Shown one piece after another: positions 23,701-34,887 of a stretch of 64,000 bases of DNA. The stretch comes from Alopecurus myosuroides. Lineage: Eukaryota > Streptophyta > Magnoliopsida > Poales > Poaceae. How positions within the stretch are numbered: position 1 is the stretch's first letter; each line of letters begins with the position of its first letter. The notes below the pieces were generated by a model, which had not been told where the DNA came from, ran no database searches, and saw only the letters and a program-made list of their open reading frames with translations. The position numbers and the translations under genes are program-made. The stretch is from positions 45,148,477 through 45,212,476 of the forward strand of contig CM054059.1 in assembly GCA_028641055.1 (NCBI GenBank). The letters run 5' to 3'.

Positions 23701-24550
23701 CCGTGTTCGTTCTCCTGCAGATAGACGGCGGACGGAAAACGACGAACTGCGGACGGTGCCGCACGACGGCGACACCGAGAGCAAAGAGGATAGGAAGAGG
23801 AGAGGTGTCTCGAAGGACGAAAGCTCACCGCGAGGTTTCCGGCGTGGTCGTACGATGCGTGGACGGAGGAGAAGGTCGGTAGATGACCATGGCGTCCACA
23901 CGGACAGAAGAGGAAGAAGGGCTCGGCGTCGGCGTCTTGGGATGCTTCGGCTTGGGATCTTCTGCGTAGAGGAGGAGGGGAACACGGCGGTTCGATTCCC
24001 GCAGTCAGATCGTCTCGACGGCGACCATGACAGCGGGGCGGCGATGACGAGGTCCTCCCGTGCTCTCTCTCTCTACCCAAAATTCAGAGGAAGAAAGAAC
24101 AGAGAGGGGAAGGAGAGGTGGCGGCGGAAGGAGAGGGGAAGAGGAGAGGCTAGGGTTCGTCAAGGAGGGGAGGAAGGCTTTAAGGAGTAGGTGGATAGGG
24201 GACCATGGTGGTGGTTGAGGACCAGGAGGTGCTCACGCATCCTGCGTGTCTCTCCTGTACGGACAAAGGAGGAAGACCCATCGCTAGGCTGCTTGGCCGG
24301 TTGGGCTGGCTTGGTCTTGGGCCTGGTCGGTCTGCTGCCTCCCAAAAGGTTTTCTTTTTCTTTATAACTTCTGGTTATATTTTTATTCCAGAGGAAGACA
24401 GAAAGAAAAAAAAATTGTTTTGAGCAATATAGAAACATAGGTTTGGAGGCACAAAATAATTTCAGATTATTTTAAACCGAGTTTTATGTAATTTACCAAT
24501 TTTGTAATTTTAAATGCACGATGATGCATGATGCTATGATATGCACAAAA
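20760..24550. repeat. long LTR-type sequence (gypsy, possibly solo LTR) inside the Helitron
   Basis: From TGTGACGCCCCGGG at 20760 the sequence has the composition and phrases of the very long LTRs of Triticeae gypsy elements of the Tekay/Retand kind (GTGGATAAACC...CTCACAAG, CCCTGCAGGGATGCACC). There is no internal coding region, PBS or second LTR, so it may be a solo LTR. The right border is not resolved; 24550 is an estimate. It contains two tRNA-like segments (see findings). Confidence 0.5.
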
Positions 24551-26536
24551 AGAAAAACAAGCAAGTTTCTATTGGGAGAACCCCAAGATAGATATTTTTC
24601 TATTACACATATATTCTGCCATTCTATTTTCAAACATTCACCAAACTCAAGCTCCCTGGTGTGGCAAGACAATAACGATGCCGCCACATATATGCATGAG
24701 ATACAGATGTGCAATCAAATTTAAAAAATGGTGATCCAGTGGTTGGATGGTTCTTATTGGCGAATATAGCCCACGGTTATCCTCTCTAGTAACGGATGAG
24801 TAACCTGCATTGATCCTTTTAGCTAAGGTTGTAAAGGAAATATTTTACAAAGCACCGATTGACTGTCGATACCAACGTAAGTATCGATGTGCAATTTTTA
24901 TAACATCTCAGTCAATACATTTTAAATTTTGTTAGGATGTTATTTTTCCACCTTCCAGTTTAGCGAATGTGCTGACTATTGAAAACATGGATGATTCGGA
25001 AAATAGAAAAATTGACAGCTTCTTGTAATCAATTCCTGCCTTCCTATCCTCTAGTAATGCAAGATCTGATGGATAATTCTTATCATACGGAAAAATTTGG
25101 TGTCCAACACAGCATCTCTGTATAGAAAATTAGACATAGCCATGAGATCTGCAAGTAATATGTTCATCCATATTCAACTACAGAGACACCATTGCATATC
25201 TATTTAGGAGAAGTGACCTTGGGTGAGTGTATTGTGAACCACAACACTTGATGTTTATGTGGTGGCACCTTATCATCGTAAGATAAATTAACCTATCATT
25301 GTTAGACATAACGCTGGTGGCCATCGGTACTGGTGCTGCTATTGTTTTAGCAGGAACACATAATCAGTGCTACGATGTTATTCTGAATTACATCGACGGA
25401 AAAAGAAGAGACATAGAGGAAATGCAGTACAGACATCGATAGTGTTTGATGAAGGGCTGATGATCTCTGGTGTTCAGCTCCGGCCGGAAATGTCATATAA
25501 CCTATGTGACTGGGAATTTGATAAAACTGGTTGAAGGCATACATACCTGCAGTATGCTATATCAGTACCACCTTAAGCCTGTCCTATATATGTGTGTGTC
25601 TGCCAGATAATGTATGGAGAGGGACTGAGGGAGTCAGCAATGACAAAGAACCGAAAACCATACTACTTAGCTCTAGTCAGCAATGACACGGGAGTGTTGC
25701 CAATCGGCGGCAGGCGGCCAATTCTTGGACGAATCCAGGATACACATCCTCATCTCGGAAGCGAAGTGGAGGAGATGGATTTAAAGTTTAAAAAAACGGA
25801 TCAGATATTTGGTCACTTAATTCCCTGCAACGTGAGGATAGAAGTGAACCGCGGCGCCATTATCCTGCCGCTTCACTCCAAAGTTCTGATTCAAACTTAA
25901 ACCAAGAACCTCATAATCCATCGACTACTGCAGAATCATACTGTACTCAATATTTTCGAGGACAAACTACCTGTTGTTAAAAAATTCGACATTGGGGAGC
26001 AGAGGCCGCCCCTGCTCGCCCCCTGGTGGCGCCGCTACTGGTTTGGACATGGAAGATGGTAGAAAAGATTTACCCTAACCTTAGCTGCATCAACGATAAT
26101 TGATGGCGACGTGGTTGAAGGAGGCTGCGAGGTTGATGGATTCTTTTTTTTCTTGTGGAGCCCGTAGGAGAGTTCCTAAAAGGCTGCGGGTTGGACACTG
26201 GGCGAGGACTCCTTGGATAATTTCATTTGACGCTGTAGATATTAATATCTTTATATAAAACTAACTCGTCTATTCATATGGGATGTTTCCCTACAGAGTC
26301 CATGTCTTAAAAAAATACTATTAATACGTACCCAAATTTGATCAGCTGGCTAGATATAAACGTACGTGTCAAACGGAACTACAGTGTTACGCAATTAATA
26401 GTCTCTCAATAAATCATAACCACTAATTTTAGATCTAACTGTTAAAAATAATTCGGATGATGTGGATTAACGTGGTGTCTCTATTTTAGACCCGTATATT
26501 GCTTTTAGTATATAATAGAAATAGATAGATAGATAG
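24551..26536. other. Helitron cargo region, possible captured gene fragments
   Basis: I recognise no known gene. Plus-strand stretches around 25300-25445 (TLVAIGTGAAIVLAGTHN then a stop) and 25640-25900 (YYLALVSNDTGVLPIGG) read like pieces of protein-coding exons rather than random DNA, but I cannot name a family. The rest is AT-rich. Confidence 0.35.
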
Positions 26537-26650
26537 ATTTTCCTGAGGATGCATGACTAGACCATTAAATTGAACTCCAAAACTAGACTTGACAATATAT
26601 AGAACGAACAGTATTTAGTAGATTAATCGGCGGACTATAATTAAGATCAC

Positions 26651-27668
26651 CTTCTTGTAGAAAACAAGAGTCTTGTCAGAAAACAATTGCTTATGCTCTG
26701 GTGCTCCCTTCTCTGCCCCTACACATAAGCTTGCAACTCTAACTTGCTCGGTGGACACTATGATCCGGCTTCCTTTCTTGTTGTCTGGGAAGCATCTTTA
26801 ACACACTCCCACTCTTCAATGGTATTTATATCAGATAGTACGATGAGGTAACTCTTTTCAGTCAAATACTTCTTCAGTTCACGAGCCAAATCATCTCCCT
26901 TGGCCATCCTCATCATCTTCAAAACTTGGCCATAAGAGTTATTTTTCCTTGTAATTCCTCTGCCCCTTGGAGATAATTAGTATAGAATTGTTGCACAACA
27001 TCTTGCAGGAACTCAGTCAAACTGAAGGGATGCAGCAACCCGATGAAGGCTTGACACTCGAACTTGGTTTGTATCTTGATGTACTCATGGGCCCTTTTGA
27101 CGATGGAGGCGTGCCCAAGATCACCCGTACAACCTTTTCCCCACACCGATATCACTTTGAGGCAGCTGTCCTTGTTATCATTGATAAGCCGAACAAGAAT
27201 TTGATTTGCTTCATCTCGCTGACGCCTTGCTTCGTCAGTGCCTGACATTATTGTTGTGGCACCGGCGATGGCACCAGACTGCTCAGTAGGCTTGGAGGTC
27301 TTGATGAGGTTGTAGCGCAGATTTCTCTGGCTGACATCCTCAACGTTGGCTCTCAGCCCCTTCATCTGCTTAGCCACATGACGACGGTCAAGCAGCGTGC
27401 GACCAATGTGCCACCAGGACTGCTTCTCTAAACGGACGGCCAAGTCTAGGAGGCAGTCCTCGACGTCGTAGGCTACGTCGCGGACTTGCTTTATCCATAC
27501 CTTGACAACCTTGTTGTTGTTGCCTCCCTCGTCGTGGGCGACCATGAGAAAAGCCTGCATCATCTCAAGCTCGTTGGTGATGAAGAAGTGATCACGCCGG
27601 ACTCGGAGCTGCAACGCCACCTCATCTGCCACAGCGGATTTGGCAACGCTCAGCACCGTCGACTCCAT
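26651..27668 (-). pseudogene. NLR exon 1: coiled coil and degenerate first NB-ARC
   Basis: The start is the ATG at 27668 (MESTVLSVAKSAV), which begins a typical Rx-N coiled coil. The ORF extends further upstream but that part is not NLR-like. The EDVID-type motif appears as VAYDVEDCLLD. The nucleotide-binding domain then shows VISVWGKGCTGDLGH, where a P-loop GxGGxGKT would be expected: the Lys-Thr pair is gone. After a frameshift near 26920 a kinase-2 remnant reads SYLIVLSDINTIEEW, with Ser-Asp in place of the usual Asp-Asp. A second frameshift precedes a RNBS-B-like GSRIIVSTEQ. The exon ends at a GT donor near 26650. Loss of the P-loop may be ancestral for this domain, since its sister domain keeps a perfect one. 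Confidence 0.82.
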
Positions 27669-28821
27669 GATCAGCTTGCCGGTGGTTGGTGGCTTTGCTT
27701 GGTAGTGATGGATGGAGGCGCCTGACACTAGTGCTAATGGCAGTGCCCTAGTGTGTGGGTGTCTCACGGTGTTCAGCTGCTAGAACACTCAGTCGAAGGA
27801 CACCACGACTCGCCCCTCCTGACCCCGATATTGAATAAAGGCATGGCGTTGGCACTTGCGGTGGTCATGGAGGTCCTGGACGACCGCTTAGAGAGCTCCA
27901 GGCAACAGGTGCATGCTGCATGCTCTACATGGTGAGGCGGCGCTGGTGCCGCACGACGATGTGGCACTCACGGTTGACACCTTCCGGTGATTTGTCTGGA
28001 GCTAGACATGGACGCGCCTGTCGTCGGTCATTGAACGCGATTGGTTGCTCGAGGCGGCTTTAGCGAGCGTGCGGAGCATTGGTATCAGCATGGCCATGCT
28101 GGACAGAGACGCAGTCGTCGCTTGTCAAACCAAATCATTAGAATCTATTTTCTGCACACCTTCGTGCTGCTTTCGACCCCATGGTCTCTCCACGTCCCAA
28201 ATCACAAAGCAGAAATCAAGGGCGCGGTACCATGAGCTGCAGCTCCTCATCGTTTGGCCCAAGTTTAGAGACCCATGGCGCAGAGGTGCTAGGCCTTTGA
28301 GGCCAGCATCGCCAAGCCCTCCCCGGCGTCCAGATCGGCAGAATCTGCGTCTTCTTTTTCAACCGTGGAAGGTGGAGGACGCCGGAAGCGCCAGACGGAA
28401 CTCAACATCCAGATGGGCAATCCCAATCTCTCCAACGGTGCAGGCCGTCGACGAAATCATAGAGAGACCAATCTGCTCCAAAAGGGGACCGACGTTGTTA
28501 TATCATGTGCGGGACGGGGTGACGGATGGACTCTCGCATGGAGTCATCATTGGAGGCGATACGACTTGCGCTCTCAGAAGATGGACGAAATTTCGCCGAA
28601 CAGTTTTTAAACTTGCACGGTGACAAAGTGGGTAATTGTTTACAACTTTTGGGGTAATTATAACGACGTATGACCAACCAAACCAATCAGGGAAGGCTTA
28701 ACGCTATTATTATTAAAAAAATTATATATATATAAAGATTAGGTAAATAATAGATATAATAGATAATAGAAGATTAACAATTTTCCTAGAATTAAAAAAT
28801 GGTACTGGTCGGCAATACATA
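27669..28821. other. upstream flank of the NLR, no recognised gene
   Basis: GC-rich plus-strand stretches (for example VVMEVLDDRLESSRQQVHAACSTW at 27858-27935) look like decayed coding DNA broken by several stops, but I do not recognise a family. 28640-28820 is AT-rich with TA repeats. A TATA box for the NLR could not be assigned. Confidence 0.3.
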
Positions 28822-31010
28822 TGTTGTATTTGTGTCGAATATAGTGTACGTGTTGGGTTACGTTTTGACTTAGAGTTGTAATAGGTATGGATAGGTACGG
28901 GTAGTGTTCGAGTCGGACAGTAGTAGACTTGGCCTCCCATATAATAAGGGGGCACCGCGCGTGTAACCTATGACGACTTGATAGCAGCAGGCGCGCAAGG
29001 GAAGCCGATAACCAAGGCGGCCGGTGCGGCGGTATCAATGGGGAGGTGCGACCGTAGTCATGCCCCGCAGATGTAGGCGAGTTCGCCGAACTGCGTTAAC
29101 AAATCTCGGTGTCGTCATCATGCTGTGATTGTTTGGTCCTCGGTAGATCGATTGTGCGCCTACGAATTGTAACAAGTGGTATCACAGCAAGGTTTGAGGT
29201 CGCAGGAAGTTGATCTAGAGGGATGGCTGGCCGATACACCGGTGTATGTTTGTTTCGGAAACAAGTGATGGAAGGCATCGGCAAATCATCGGAAGCGGCG
29301 ACATGGAAGCAATCGGAAACAACAGGCTGCTATGATGGGTGTCGAAAGATCGATCGGTTTGGTCACTAGTCGGCCGACGAGTCGATATTGGATAGTGAGC
29401 CTAGCGGCGGTGGTCGCGTGGACATGCAGCAGTAGCACACGGACCGGTCGATCCTGTCCAGGACAAACGGCAACCACGGTAGGGCACAGCCTAGGTGGAG
29501 CCCATATGGACAGGCTTGTGCGCTACAGGTCGGACCTGACCAGACGGGTGGCCACGGGTGCGAGGCATTCACGCAGGTGCCCCTTTTTGGATCGATCGGA
29601 AGCTGAGAAAACGGAGCAGCAAGTTGAGATTTGTTATGTGAAAAAAAAAGAGCCAAGTTCCAAGGATGCATGCAAGGTGTGTACTCGGTGGAGATTTGGT
29701 CTGACACCCTTCAATTAGTCAGTTTTTTCTTTGGGCAAGCGCTACCAAGAATATCAGCAGGTTATGCACGGTACATGATTTGCTGGCTTGATCAAGTGGC
29801 TCGGCTCGGGAATCCGGCGAAATTTGTGCTGGCCAGAAGTTGCTAGCGAGCGGAACCGATCGAGCTATTTCTACTACACAAAACGGCTGGACGATGATTG
29901 GTAATAAAGGTTGTTTGTCGGCAAAGATTAAAGGATGTTGAATAGCGTGGGCGACGTGCGTATAAGGTTCAGACCAACCTGGAGTTCGTCGTGAAGGATC
30001 ATGCATCTACAACGCGCCGGACAGTGCACGACAACATGGCGAGTGTACTATGTCGCAAGGTGGAGCATGGTTGCAGTCGGATGCGTTCGGCTGGGTTGGA
30101 CTGGACAGTCTAACGGGACAGAATACGGTGAAGATCGGCGATGACGACTTAAGAATGTGACGGCTGATGGTGTCCGAATTCTGTGGCGTGGAAAGACGTG
30201 GCGCATGCCCGAGAGCATGTGTGCTTCGACATGCAATGTCGCAGGGTTGATTAAAGATGGCGTACGCATGAGATCTTGAGGTCGATGGGGCGCGGGTGGA
30301 CTGATCATCTGCCATGGAGTCATGTTGAAGGTGGAGCTGGAGTTTAACGATTTCACTCAGTTGATGGAGTGCTACGGCGTAAGTATACAGAGAGTCGAAG
30401 CCTAGTCAGCGGGAAGGCGAGAAGCACGTTGGTCGGACAGGACGCCAGGGTTCGAAAGATACGTAGAACTCAGCATCGGTCCGGTATGACTGATGGTTAT
30501 CTACAGTGGGGCCTGAGATGGTGTGGGTTAGCGACCCTTGAGATCTTGGCCAAGATTGTGGATGCTCGACGCGGTAATAGCGGCGAGGCGTGCGGTAAGC
30601 ATGGGACACTACGACGGACTAGGGCACGGACGGTCGGACATGAGGTTTGACATGTGTGCAGGGGTTCTGAAAGAGTGTTGGCGAGTACCAGATTCAAGTC
30701 GGTGACTAGGTCTAAGTTGGTGACTAGGTCTAAGTCGGTGACTAGGTCTATGAAGATTGACGTCAGTTGATAGACATGGTTCAGCCATGGGGAATCTGAG
30801 AAAGTGTTGGAAAGTCTATAATGTCGGAAGCTTGGAGAGTACATGGCCGTATATTCTGTGATGTTCAGCGCATATGGCAAAGTGCAGGTTGACAAGATGC
30901 AGAAGGAGACGAAGTGCTATACTTGTGAAACATGTAGAAGACTATCCAGAAAAAGATGAGACAACTGTGAAGTTGATCCAAAGTGACTAAATAGCGACGG
31001 TCGATTCCTT
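28822..31010 (+). mobile_element. Copia-like non-coding LTR element remnant
   Basis: A 353-bp LTR-like segment runs from TGTTGTATTTGTG (28822) to TTGTAACA (29174), with a TATA-like ATATAATAAGG and a Pol II leader-like region. Two bases later TGGTATCACAGC (29177-29188) matches the tRNA-Met primer-binding site with one mismatch. The following ~1.8 kb has no coding potential. An 18-bp unit (GTCGGTGACTAGGTCTAA) is repeated three times at 30698-30751. No 3' LTR is seen; the right border is approximate. LARD-like or a truncated Copia element. Confidence 0.6.
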
Positions 31011-31140
31011 CAAGTACTCTTCAAATAAAAAAGTCAAGATAACGGATAGTTCCATGTTTATTCATTTATTTTTCAAAAATGTAAAGAATTTTATAAACAT
31101 GCACACCCATGCTACCTTCCTTCAAATTTGTTAACTACTA

Positions 31141-31291
31141 CTCCCTCCGTTCCTCAAATTTGCTATTACTCATGTTGTCTAGATGCATACTAATATGAGT
31201 GAACATATACACTAAAAGTTGTCTAGATACATGTAGACATGTGTGAATGTGGAAAATGGCTAAAACATCTTACATTTAGGAACGGAGGGAG
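31141..31291. mobile_element. Stowaway-like MITE, 151 bp
   Basis: It starts CTCCCTCCGTTCCTCAAATT and ends TAGGAACGGAGGGAG. It is flanked by TA at 31139-31140 and 31292-31293. The terminal repeats match those of the MITE at 15192 over about 12 bp, but the interior differs. Confidence 0.9.
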
Positions 31292-31506
31292 TAGTATAAT
31301 CTAGTTTGCCAAACAACTTTTCTACAAGAAATCCACGTGGGTTTGTAAAAGTATAAGCACACCGTAAAACAATTTAATTAACAACTGCGAAGTATGTATA
31401 TTAAAAAGTGTAACGATTGTTGATGAAAAAATATTGTTAAGCTTTAGCTATATTGATGTCGAACAAGCACAAATCTCATACTACCATTATTGCGAATCTC
31501 CCTCCA

Positions 31507-32120
31507 TTATACAGACGACCGAGAGGGCCCACCGTAGAAGAATTGCCCATTGATAACAGGACTAACAGAGTAGCTGTCCGGTTGATCCATTCGCCCAGGC
31601 AAGTTGTGGTTCAAGAGCGAAGCTTGCCCGTTCTGATCAATTACCTGAATGTTGCTGAAGGACGCTGCGGTCGCCATGGCCATGCTATCGTTTGTGGGGA
31701 GGTAACCGCTACCCATGGGAATCAAACCTTTATCGCGGGATAACACGGCCCCGCCAATGTATATGTGGGTCGCTCGATCAGCCAAGCCGTCAGTGAATAA
31801 CGACTTAGGGTAACGACCGATCAGTATGGTGTCAGGCCGATTAAACGCACAGTACACCAGCCAGTCTCCCGATGCACTATCCTGCAAGTAAGTCCTATAT
31901 ATGAGTTCATAATTAACTAATAAAATGTTATATTTCTTGCTAAGATATACTAGCATACTTTCTAAACTGACCTTGACGACTTTTTAATTGTGATGTTTTG
32001 CTTGACTCCCTTAGGCTGAGAGACAGGCTCGATGACGTCACCAAGAGCTATGGGCGCGCCAGACTCAGACTGGAAACCAAGACAGTAGGTGTTGGGGCAG
32101 AAAGTTTGAAAGCCATTAGT
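31507..32120 (-). pseudogene. neprosin exons 4 and 5
   Basis: Exon 4 begins after CATGCAG at 32120 and ends AAG/GTCAGT at 31972. Exon 5 begins after CTTGCAG at 31881 and ends with TAA at 31507. Together they cover the C-terminal half of the neprosin domain, with the conserved order TNGF, Cys-rich turn, GDWLVY, LIGRYPKSLF, GLADRA, MGSGYLP and FFYGGP. No frameshift or stop is seen in either exon, so this end of the gene has stayed readable. Confidence 0.88.
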
Positions 32121-32227
32121 CTGCATGGAAAACAACAAATTTCATTACATACACAATAATTGAAAGGAATTGGTCAATGCCAAAAAGGATAGATTAATGT
32201 CACTTATACCGTCCAAGCAGCAGTTAA

Positions 32228-33770
32228 TTTTTTTTTATTTGAGCATAAAAACCCCCGACTTTATTAATCAATAATCATAGGTATGTTTACAAAATCGGGG
32301 GGGGGGGGGGGGGAGTTGATCAGCCAAACATGCCGACCTACACCCAGACCAAGGGAACCCTTTGTAATATCATGTGCTTCACTATTATGCTCTCTCCTTT
32401 CATGTCTGAAAATTGCAGACTCCAAGTTCTCCTTGCGTCGATGTATTTCTTCGATAACTGTTCCATATCCGCCTCTACTCCCTTCACTGATATCCTTCAC
32501 CACTCCAGTGCAGTCAGACGCGATATATGCTCGCGTGATCTGTAGGTCTTGTGCGAGAGCTAGAGCCTCTCGACATGCTACTGCCTCTAGGGTGGCTGGG
32601 TTAATTAAGCCCTTGATCACAATTGCCGAAGCTCCAATGAAATGACCATTGCCATCACCAAAAATTGCTGCAGCCGAACCACACGAGCTGTCTCTGTTTA
32701 TAGCCCCATCAGCATTGCCTTTCATCGCTCCATCTGGAGGCGGAATCCATGCACCTCTTCTCCTAGGCAGTGTAGGCATCGCCGTTCTGCTTCCTTGGGT
32801 CGTTGCAAGACCCAAGTCTCGTATATAGCTTGTGATGAACCCGTGCGTGGACAACGGGCTTTGGAAAATCTCCTCATGTAATGCCTTCCTCCTCCCAGTC
32901 CAGATAGCCCATAGAGTAACTAACATCCGAACAAAATCCTCATGCTTGAGAGATTCAAGCATATCGAAAAGCCAATTTTTTGCGTCCGGATTTGAGTTCT
33001 GTATTGCATGCTCGAGCAGCTCCTCATCGCCAAGCGCCCACACACACCTGGCCATGTGACAGTTTAGTAAACTATGTCTCCAGTTATCCAGATCAGCACC
33101 ACAAACCTTGCACGCTTGATCATTAGTCATATTGCGATGATGTCGCAGCTCTGCCGTAGGTAGACTAACTTTGGCGAGCCGCCAAGCAAAGTTACGAACC
33201 TTAGATGGGACTTTCACTTTCCATAGCTTCTTCCATAGAGTAGATATCTCATTTGTACCTGACACCCCGGCAGTATGATTCATCCATGCTCCCCTCCTTT
33301 GTTTAACCGCCACTATCATCCTGTACGCTGATCTAACGGAGAAAACTCCCGATTTCTCGAAATGCCACGCCCACGAGTCGGCCATAGGTACTGTGGGTAG
33401 TGGTATCTGTCTAATTTCATCAATGTCCATCAAACGGAAATTCTCCAACAGCTTCTGCTCGTTCCAACTAGCCGAAGATGAATCAATAAGTGCGGACACC
33501 ATCACCGAGCTCTCCGCAGAAGGAGTTGTGATTGGCCTCAGACTCGAGTCCCTCGGGATCCAATTATGGTCCCATATATGCGTTGATTTCCCATCCCCGA
33601 TTCTCCTTATAAGTCCTTGCTTTAAGATCTCCCTCCCTTCCAAAATCGATCTCCAGATTTGTGATGGTGATGAGCCCAATCTCGCCTCCAAAAAATCTCT
33701 ATCCGGGAAGTATCGCGCTTTCAGAATTCGGTCACTAAGAGAGTTTGGGTTTTCCAGTATCCGCCACTGT
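32228..33770 (-). mobile_element. 5'-truncated LINE in a neprosin exon
   Basis: The minus strand holds the last third of a LINE ORF2 with zf-RVT and RNase H domains, a short 3' UTR with ATTAATAAAG, and a tail of nine A bases (32228-32236). The 5' end lies inside the coding region at about 33770. Flanks on the two sides share only AGTTA, so the TSD is short or eroded. It is a different LINE clade from the copy at 4172 because it has an RNase H domain. Confidence 0.85.
32264..33768 (-). CDS. LINE ORF2 fragment: zf-RVT and RNase H
   Basis: The frame is open from the truncated 5' end, so no start codon is expected. The first part (DGKSTHIWDHNWIPRDS) is the post-RT region. The zf-RVT domain runs through LWKVKVPSKVRNFAWRLA to KVCGADLDNWRHSLLNC. 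The RNase H domain at the end has its acidic residues in order: Asp in NADGAINRDS, Glu in LEAVACREAL, Asp in IASDCTGV and Asp after the REHNSEAH His. A short Pro run near the C-terminus is coded by a long C tract (the G tract at 32300-32314 on plus). No internal stop is present, so the insertion is fairly recent. Reverse transcriptase and endonuclease are missing, so it is inactive. Confidence 0.88.
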
Positions 33771-34052
33771 AAGTTAGTGGGCTGACCTGTAGCAAATCAC
33801 GTTGACAACATAAGCGTACGTATAAAATTCGCATTGCAGATATATGCACTCCTACTCCTAGATAGGATGGTTACAGTGCTTACCTCCCAGCCGATCTGGA
33901 TGGCGTTAGAACTGGTTGCTGCACCATCTGGTGCATTGTAGATACTAACACCAGCAAAACTGTACTGGTCGTCCATAAGCAAGAAGTCATAGACATCCAT
34001 GGTAACGCTGAACCCGTAGTACTCCCCCCCCTTGTATCTGATGATTTGCCGA
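33771..34052 (-). pseudogene. neprosin exon 2 and first part of exon 3
   Basis: Exon 2 starts after CTATGTAG at 34052 with RQIIRYKGGEYYGFSVTMD and ends GGGAG/GTAAGC at 33884. It contains the YYG motif and the DQYSFAGVSI / AIQIGWE strands of the neprosin domain. Exon 3 starts after CTACAG at 33786, reads VSPLTY, and is cut by the LINE after about 16 bases. It resumes on the far side as TAAWT before a GT donor at 32209. Confidence 0.82.
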
Positions 34053-34150
34053 CTACATAGGTGATGGAACGGCGTTAATGGCTGCTTACGCTAAAACTAA
34101 TATTGCTCAAATCAAAGAACCGCAGATGCCAATAACGTCAGATTAAATAA

Positions 34151-34250
34151 GGGATAATTAACAAGGTGCCCTCAGTTGGCACCACGACCTCAGTTTTACC
34201 CCTAGCGCCGAATCGACCTCAGTTTTGCCCCTAGTCAGTGCGCAAGGACT
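34151..34250 (+). repeat. MULE left terminal inverted repeat
   Basis: It is the inverse complement of the right end. The most similar part covers 34191-34244. The duplication of a CTCAGTTTT(A/G)CCCCTAG phrase within each TIR suggests paired transposase-binding sites. Confidence 0.9.
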
Positions 34251-34887
34251 GCTTTGGCGGCTTCCACCGTTACTTTCAGCCCCCCGTTAGAATCCTGACC
34301 TGTGGGACCCAACATAGAACAGTTGGCGCGGCCTGTGGGCCCCAGCAGTTGAGCGTTGGCGCGGTTTGTGTGCTCCAGATGTTGACGGTTGGTGCTGCAT
34401 GTGGGCCCCACCTGGCCCCACCTGTTGACCGTTCCTTGCGGCCCAATGTCACATGAGGCCCAATGTCAACATGTAGACTACACGTTATCCATTTATATTT
34501 ATTAATTTTCTTCAAAAAAAAAGAAAATTTATATTTATTAATCACTACATGCAGACTACGCATTATCCATTTATTAAACCATTTATTCGTATTAATAATA
34601 TAAAATATACTGTGCTCAACTCAATTTAAACGGGGGGACAAATATAATATAAACATTGACTTCATTTGGGCAAATAGAATTTAAAAATAAATTAATTGGC
34701 AAACATAATTAAACATGGATATTATATATATGGATAATATTGGCCCCACTTTACATATATTCAGTGGGGCCCGTCGGACATTACATCTACTAGAAAAAAA
34801 AGGGGCCTAGCTAGCCCTAAACCCTAACCGCCCGCTGCATGCATGCGGGCGCCCTTCCGGCCATCCGGCCAACCGCCGGCGGTTGGC
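34251..34887. other. MULE subterminal region, no gene
   Basis: 34290-34460 holds degenerate short repeats of the type TGTGGGCCCCA and GTTGGCGCGG. 34470-34800 is AT-rich filler. Confidence 0.5.

Larger units (their letters stand above)
20209..26537 (-). mobile_element. Helitron in NLR intron 1, with nested LTR sequence
   Basis: On the minus strand the element ends with an 18-nt hairpin, CCCTCGCA / TGCGAGGG (20221-20238), 8 bases, and CTAG, followed by host T. This is the hallmark Helitron 3' end. The likely 5' end is TC at 26537, preceded by host A, followed by the AT-rich TATATACTAAAAGC and GGGTCTAAAATAGAG phrases found at grass Helitron starts. No TSD is expected and none is seen. Removing it leaves a normal intron of about 550 bp. 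No Rep/helicase coding sequence is present, so it is non-autonomous. It carries unrecognised fragments and an LTR-type insertion. The 5' end is less certain than the 3' end because of an AGAT tandem repeat there. Confidence 0.75.
16722..27668 (-). pseudogene. CC-NB-ARC-NB-ARC-LRR immune receptor (NLR), TE-ridden pseudogene
   Basis: Read on the minus strand this is a single NLR gene. Exon 1 (27668-26651) has an Rx-type coiled coil and a degenerate NB-ARC. Intron 1 (26650-19770, GT..AG) is 6.9 kb, of which 6.3 kb is a Helitron. Exon 2 (19769-19143) has a second, canonical NB-ARC start. Intron 2 (19142-19054) is 89 bp. The last exon holds the rest of the NB-ARC and the LRRs down to the stop at 16722. 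Breaks include at least two frameshifts in exon 1, one near the MHD motif (about 18590), a TRIM in the LRRs and a poly(A)-like insertion near 17260. The two-NB-ARC layout matches my recollection of grass Pik-2/RGA4-like annotated proteins; that comparison is from memory. The protein cannot be made as it stands. Confidence 0.88.

Noticed and set aside
32221..33785. Clear TSD for the LINE in the neprosin exon
   Set aside because: Only AGTTA is shared between flanks, too short to count as proof; the insertion is supported by the poly(A) tail and the split exon instead.
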